A model generated the notes under the pieces. That model saw nothing but the letters and a program-made list of their open reading frames with translations, did no database searches and was not told where the DNA came from. This document shows positions 61,417-64,000 of a DNA stretch of 64,000 nucleotides, piece by piece (the stretch's first letter is position 1; every line of letters begins with the position of its first letter). The position numbers and the translations under genes are program-made. The stretch comes from CAVPDE01 sp964580575 (lineage in GTDB: Bacteria > Desulfobacterota > DSM-4660 > Desulfatiglandales > HGW-15), in contig CAZOLJ010000011.1 of assembly GCA_964580575.1 (NCBI GenBank), forward strand, positions 1 to 64,000, in the 5' to 3' direction.

Positions 61417-62262
61417 ATGGTGACGCGTTTTTGCAAATATCACGCTCTGGGAAACGATTACCTTGTGCTTAACCCCTCGGATCTTATGGGGGAGCTGGAC
61501 GCCGTTCGAATTCAGCGCATTTGCCACCGCAATTTTGGCGTCGGTTCGGACGGTATTCTCCTGGGTCCGCTGAAGAGCCAAGAGGGCGACTTCGGGCTTC
61601 GCATTTTCAACCCTGACGGCAGTGAGGCGGAGAAAAGCGGAAACGGGCTTCGCATTTTTTCCCGTTACCTCTGGGATCAAGGGCTTGTCCGAGAAAAAGC
61701 CTTCACGGTCATGACCCCTGGCGGAAGAGTGGAATCCGTTGTGAAGGATGGAGGTCGCACCGTCACGGTGCAGATGGGACAGGTCAGTTTCGACAGCACA
61801 CGGATCCCTGTGAAGGGAGAACCCCGGGAAGTGCTCAACGAAACCATGACCGTGGAGGGGGAAGAGCTGCGGTTTTGTGCGGCCACTGTTGGCAACCCTC
61901 ACTGTGTCGTGCTGAGAACAGAGGTCTCCGAAGAAGAAGCCAAGCGATTGGGACCGTTCATCGAGAAAGATTCCAGATTTCCCAACCGGACGAATGTCCA
62001 GTTCATGGAAGTGCTCGATCGTTCTCATATTCAGATTGAGATCTGGGAACGCGGAGCGGGGTATACCCTTGCCTCAGGAAGTAGCAGCAGCGCCGCGGCG
62101 GCTGTGGCGTATCGGCTCGGACTTTGCGGGGGTCAGATCACGGTCTGCATGCCGGGAGGTGATCTCGACATCCGCATTTCCGAGGGGTTTTCCATCCAGA
62201 TGACAGGCCCGGTGACGAAAATCGCTGAGGGAAGCCTGTCTCCCGAAATGTTCGATTTTTGA
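61417..62262 (+). CDS. Diaminopimelate epimerase-like protein with both catalytic cysteines replaced by serine
   Basis: 281-aa protein with the full DapF fold: H-A-L-G-N-D-Y at residues 9-15, V-G-S-D-G-I near residue 42, F-N-P-D-G-S-E-A-E near residue 64, V-G-N-P-H near residue 162 and I-W-E-R-G-A-G near residue 209. Bacterial DapF uses two cysteines as acid and base (Cys73 and Cys217 in known enzymes). Here both are serine: Ser74 (AGC) in E-K-S-G-N-G and Ser220 (TCA) in T-L-A-S-G-S-S-S. Substrate-binding asparagines and the E-R pair are kept. This is either a different isomerase or a non-racemising relative, so the gene symbol dapF is not assigned. GATCCTCCT-like ribosome site; operon with the MFS gene. 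Confidence 0.8.
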   Translation: MVTRFCKYHALGNDYLVLNPSDLMGELDAVRIQRICHRNFGVGSDGILLGPLKSQEGDFGLRIFNPDGSEAEKSGNGLRIFSRYLWDQGLVREKAFTVMTPGGRVESVVKDGGRTVTVQMGQVSFDSTRIPVKGEPREVLNETMTVEGEELRFCAATVGNPHCVVLRTEVSEEEAKRLGPFIEKDSRFPNRTNVQFMEVLDRSHIQIEIWERGAGYTLASGSSSSAAAAVAYRLGLCGGQITVCMPGGDLDIRISEGFSIQMTGPVTKIAEGSLSPEMFDF

Positions 62263-62331
62263 ATTCCCGAATGCAGGCCTTTGGCCGCAATCGAACTCCC
62301 AGAATCTAAACCTGGACGAACAGGAGCTGCG

Positions 62332-63552
62332 ATGAGCGATCGGCGTAGGGGGAAAACCGCTGTTCTCGCCAGTTGCATCGCGATCTTCTGGCCCGGAGCG
62401 TTCATTTTCAGTTTCCCGGGGGTGATGGGTCCGCACTGGCAGCAAATGTTCGGGGTCAGCCGCGCCGCCACAGGGCGGACGCTGTTCTTTGTTCTTGCGG
62501 CTGTGGGCGTCTTCATGTTCATCACCGGCCGCTGGCAGGAAAAGATAGGCCCTTCAAGGCTCACGGCCCTGGGCGCCTTGCTGTGCGGTGGGAGCACGAT
62601 CCTGGTGGGATACGCGGAGAGCATCGCGTGGGTCTATCTCTGGGCGTTCCTCATGGGAACCTCTTCTTCGTTCATCTACATTCCCGCCCTGACGGTGGTG
62701 CAGCGATGGTATCCGTCAAGAAGAGGCCTGGTGTCCGGATGGGTCAACCTCGCCTTTGGGCTTTCCGCGGCGATCATGTCTCCCGTTTTCACCCGGCTGC
62801 TCGGTTCCATGTCCTACCGGAGCATGACGCTGCTGCTCGGTCTTTTGGCTTTGGGGGTGGGGCTCGCGGCGTCGTCCTATGTCCGGCTTCCTGAATCAAA
62901 GGAATTCGTGAAAGGCTCTGCGCTCAGGCAAGCCCTTGCGTCGCAGCACTCCCTCACCGCCGCCCAAAGCCTTCGGACAAGAACCTTCTGGCTGATCTGG
63001 GGGACGTGGGCCATGGCCGGAGCAGGAGGGATCGCCATGGTGACCCTTTCGACGTCTTACGGCCTGTCCAAGGGGCTGGAGCTGGGCGATGCCGTGGTCC
63101 TTCTCATGGCCTTCAATCTCACCAACGGCGTGAGCCGCCTGGTGAGCGGGTATTTCTCGGATGTCATCGGCCGCAGACGGATGATGGGGACGTCTTTTCT
63201 CTGTGCCGCCTGTGCGTACTGGCTTCTGGCGCATGTGGACGGCCTTTTTTCGTGGGCGGTCCTTGCCGCTGTCGTAGGCTTTGCCTTCGGCACCCTTTTT
63301 GCGGTTTCCGCCCCTCTGGTGGCAGACTGCTTCGGGATGGGTCATTTCGGAACGATCTTTGGCCTTGTTTTCACCGCCTATGGCTTTGTCGCGGGCGTGT
63401 TGGGACCGTGGCTGAGCGGCTACATCCTGGACGTCTCAGGGGGCCGCTTTGGGTCGGTGTTTCTGGTCCTGGGAGGTTTTTATCTTTTCTCGGCGGTTCT
63501 GATCTCTTTGGCCGATCCTCCAAAGGCCAGAGCGTGTGGGGTGTCATCATGA
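62332..63552 (+). CDS. MFS transporter (OFA-like)
   Basis: 406-aa polytopic carrier with 12 predicted helices. The early cytoplasmic-loop motif is G-R-W-Q-E-K-I-G-P near residue 64, the central loop (residues 190-215) is charged, and G-Y-F-S-D-V-I-G-R-R-R near residue 275 is the second-half counterpart of motif A. The general build is that of oxalate/formate antiporter-like MFS proteins, which carry monocarboxylates, but substrate cannot be stated. ATG 62332 has AGGAG upstream. The stop overlaps the thiE start (ATGA). Confidence 0.86.
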   Translation: MSDRRRGKTAVLASCIAIFWPGAFIFSFPGVMGPHWQQMFGVSRAATGRTLFFVLAAVGVFMFITGRWQEKIGPSRLTALGALLCGGSTILVGYAESIAWVYLWAFLMGTSSSFIYIPALTVVQRWYPSRRGLVSGWVNLAFGLSAAIMSPVFTRLLGSMSYRSMTLLLGLLALGVGLAASSYVRLPESKEFVKGSALRQALASQHSLTAAQSLRTRTFWLIWGTWAMAGAGGIAMVTLSTSYGLSKGLELGDAVVLLMAFNLTNGVSRLVSGYFSDVIGRRRMMGTSFLCAACAYWLLAHVDGLFSWAVLAAVVGFAFGTLFAVSAPLVADCFGMGHFGTIFGLVFTAYGFVAGVLGPWLSGYILDVSGGRFGSVFLVLGGFYLFSAVLISLADPPKARACGVSS

Positions 63553-64000
63553 AGAAAATCGGAAGACTGCACCTTCTCACGGACATGGTGCTCCAATCCC
63601 GGTTCTCCCACGAGGACCTGGCCCGGCTAGGCATTGCGGGAGGGGCGGACACGATTCAGCTCAGGGAAAAAAGCGGGTCCACCCGCCGCATGATCGAGGT
63701 GGCCGAGCGCATGGCTGCCGTGTGCAGGCAAGCGGGCGTGCCTCTTATCGTGAATGACCGAATCGATGTGGCCATGGCATCCGGCGCGGATGGCGTTCAT
63801 CTGGGGCAGAGCGATTTCCCGATTCCTCTTGCACGAAGCCTGCTTGGAAAGGACAAACTCATCGGGGGATCGGCCGCAACGCTCGAAGAGGCTCGCATTT
63901 GTCTGGCCGACGGTGCGGACTACATCGGTTTCGGCCCTGTGTATGTGACCGGGTCTAAAGAGGACGCAGGGCCCGTGAGCGGTCCTGCGGTGCTGAAGCA
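63549..64000 (+). CDS. thiE: Thiamine-phosphate synthase, 3' end outside the window
   Basis: The first 150 codons of ThiE, which joins HMP-PP and THZ-P to thiamine phosphate. Family motifs are I-Q-L-R-E-K near residue 35, V-N-D-R-I-D-V-A near residue 73, G-V-H-L-G-Q-S-D near residue 87 and F-G-P-V-Y-V-T-G-S-K near residue 128. The frame is open to base 64000 and about 55 residues are lacking. It starts within the ATGA overlap with the MFS gene. No TPP riboswitch is seen upstream, so control of thiamine synthesis, if any, is through the dapF-like/MFS operon promoter or does not exist. Confidence 0.93.
   Translation, partial: MKKIGRLHLLTDMVLQSRFSHEDLARLGIAGGADTIQLREKSGSTRRMIEVAERMAAVCRQAGVPLIVNDRIDVAMASGADGVHLGQSDFPIPLARSLLGKDKLIGGSAATLEEARICLADGADYIGFGPVYVTGSKEDAGPVSGPAVLK

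Overview
The window reads as a chromosome segment of a strictly anaerobic, Gram-negative deltaproteobacterium (Desulfobacterota, Syntrophobacterales or Desulfobacterales-like). This placement is inferred from gene content: a tungsten-type aldehyde:ferredoxin oxidoreductase, heterodisulfide-reductase-like electron-transfer proteins, a glutaconate-type CoA-transferase, a TAXI/TRAP organic-acid transporter, radical SAM and corrinoid-reactivation proteins, and a housekeeping ileS-lspA-lgt block. GC content is moderately high and genes are densely packed. No rRNA, tRNA, CRISPR array, prophage or intact insertion sequence was seen.

Layout. 1-7 kb: a solute uptake and catabolism cassette (Tat-exported TAXI binding protein, DUF1850 protein, fused TRAP permease, two CoA-transferase subunits) facing a GlcD-like flavoprotein. 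7-19 kb: ribosomal protein S1-like protein, trpS, a nitroreductase remnant, a DUF362 protein, a radical SAM protein with a clear sigma-70 promoter, a TrpF-like barrel protein, a CysQ/HAL2 phosphatase, an AAA ATPase, a Nudix hydrolase and an AOR. 19-24 kb: membrane transporters (CDF, flippase-like, EamA) and an M20 peptidase. 24-30 kb: a complete five-gene Dpp/Opp-type ABC operon. 30-40 kb: accessory genes (CBS/ACT protein, an AbiEii-like nucleotidyltransferase pair, a PRTase-domain protein convergent with a deoxyribosyltransferase-like gene, a MetH-activation protein, nitroreductase, NRDE, Fe-S and FAH proteins) separated by repeat-rich spacers. 39-40 kb: a 38-codon peptide gene with its own promoter directly upstream of an exported trypsin-like protease. 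40-51 kb: response regulator, then the leftward block ileS, lspA, lgt, two small genes, a LysM protein, dprA and topA. 51-64 kb: NrnA-like phosphoesterase, a PAS/GAF histidine kinase, a CoA-ligase-type protein, an HdrB/HdrC-like membrane redox pair, GNAT, a DapF-like protein lacking both catalytic cysteines, an MFS carrier and thiE, which runs off the end.

The features that stand out most are the peptide-protease operon (39029-40036), a 285-bp TA-flanked inverted-repeat element inserted exactly at the ileS stop codon inside the ileS-lspA operon (47996-48280), the Ser/Ser DapF-like enzyme (61417-62262), the HdrC-like fusion with a heme c motif (58228-59994), and an unusual number of short palindromic or word-like intergenic repeats that belong to several families.
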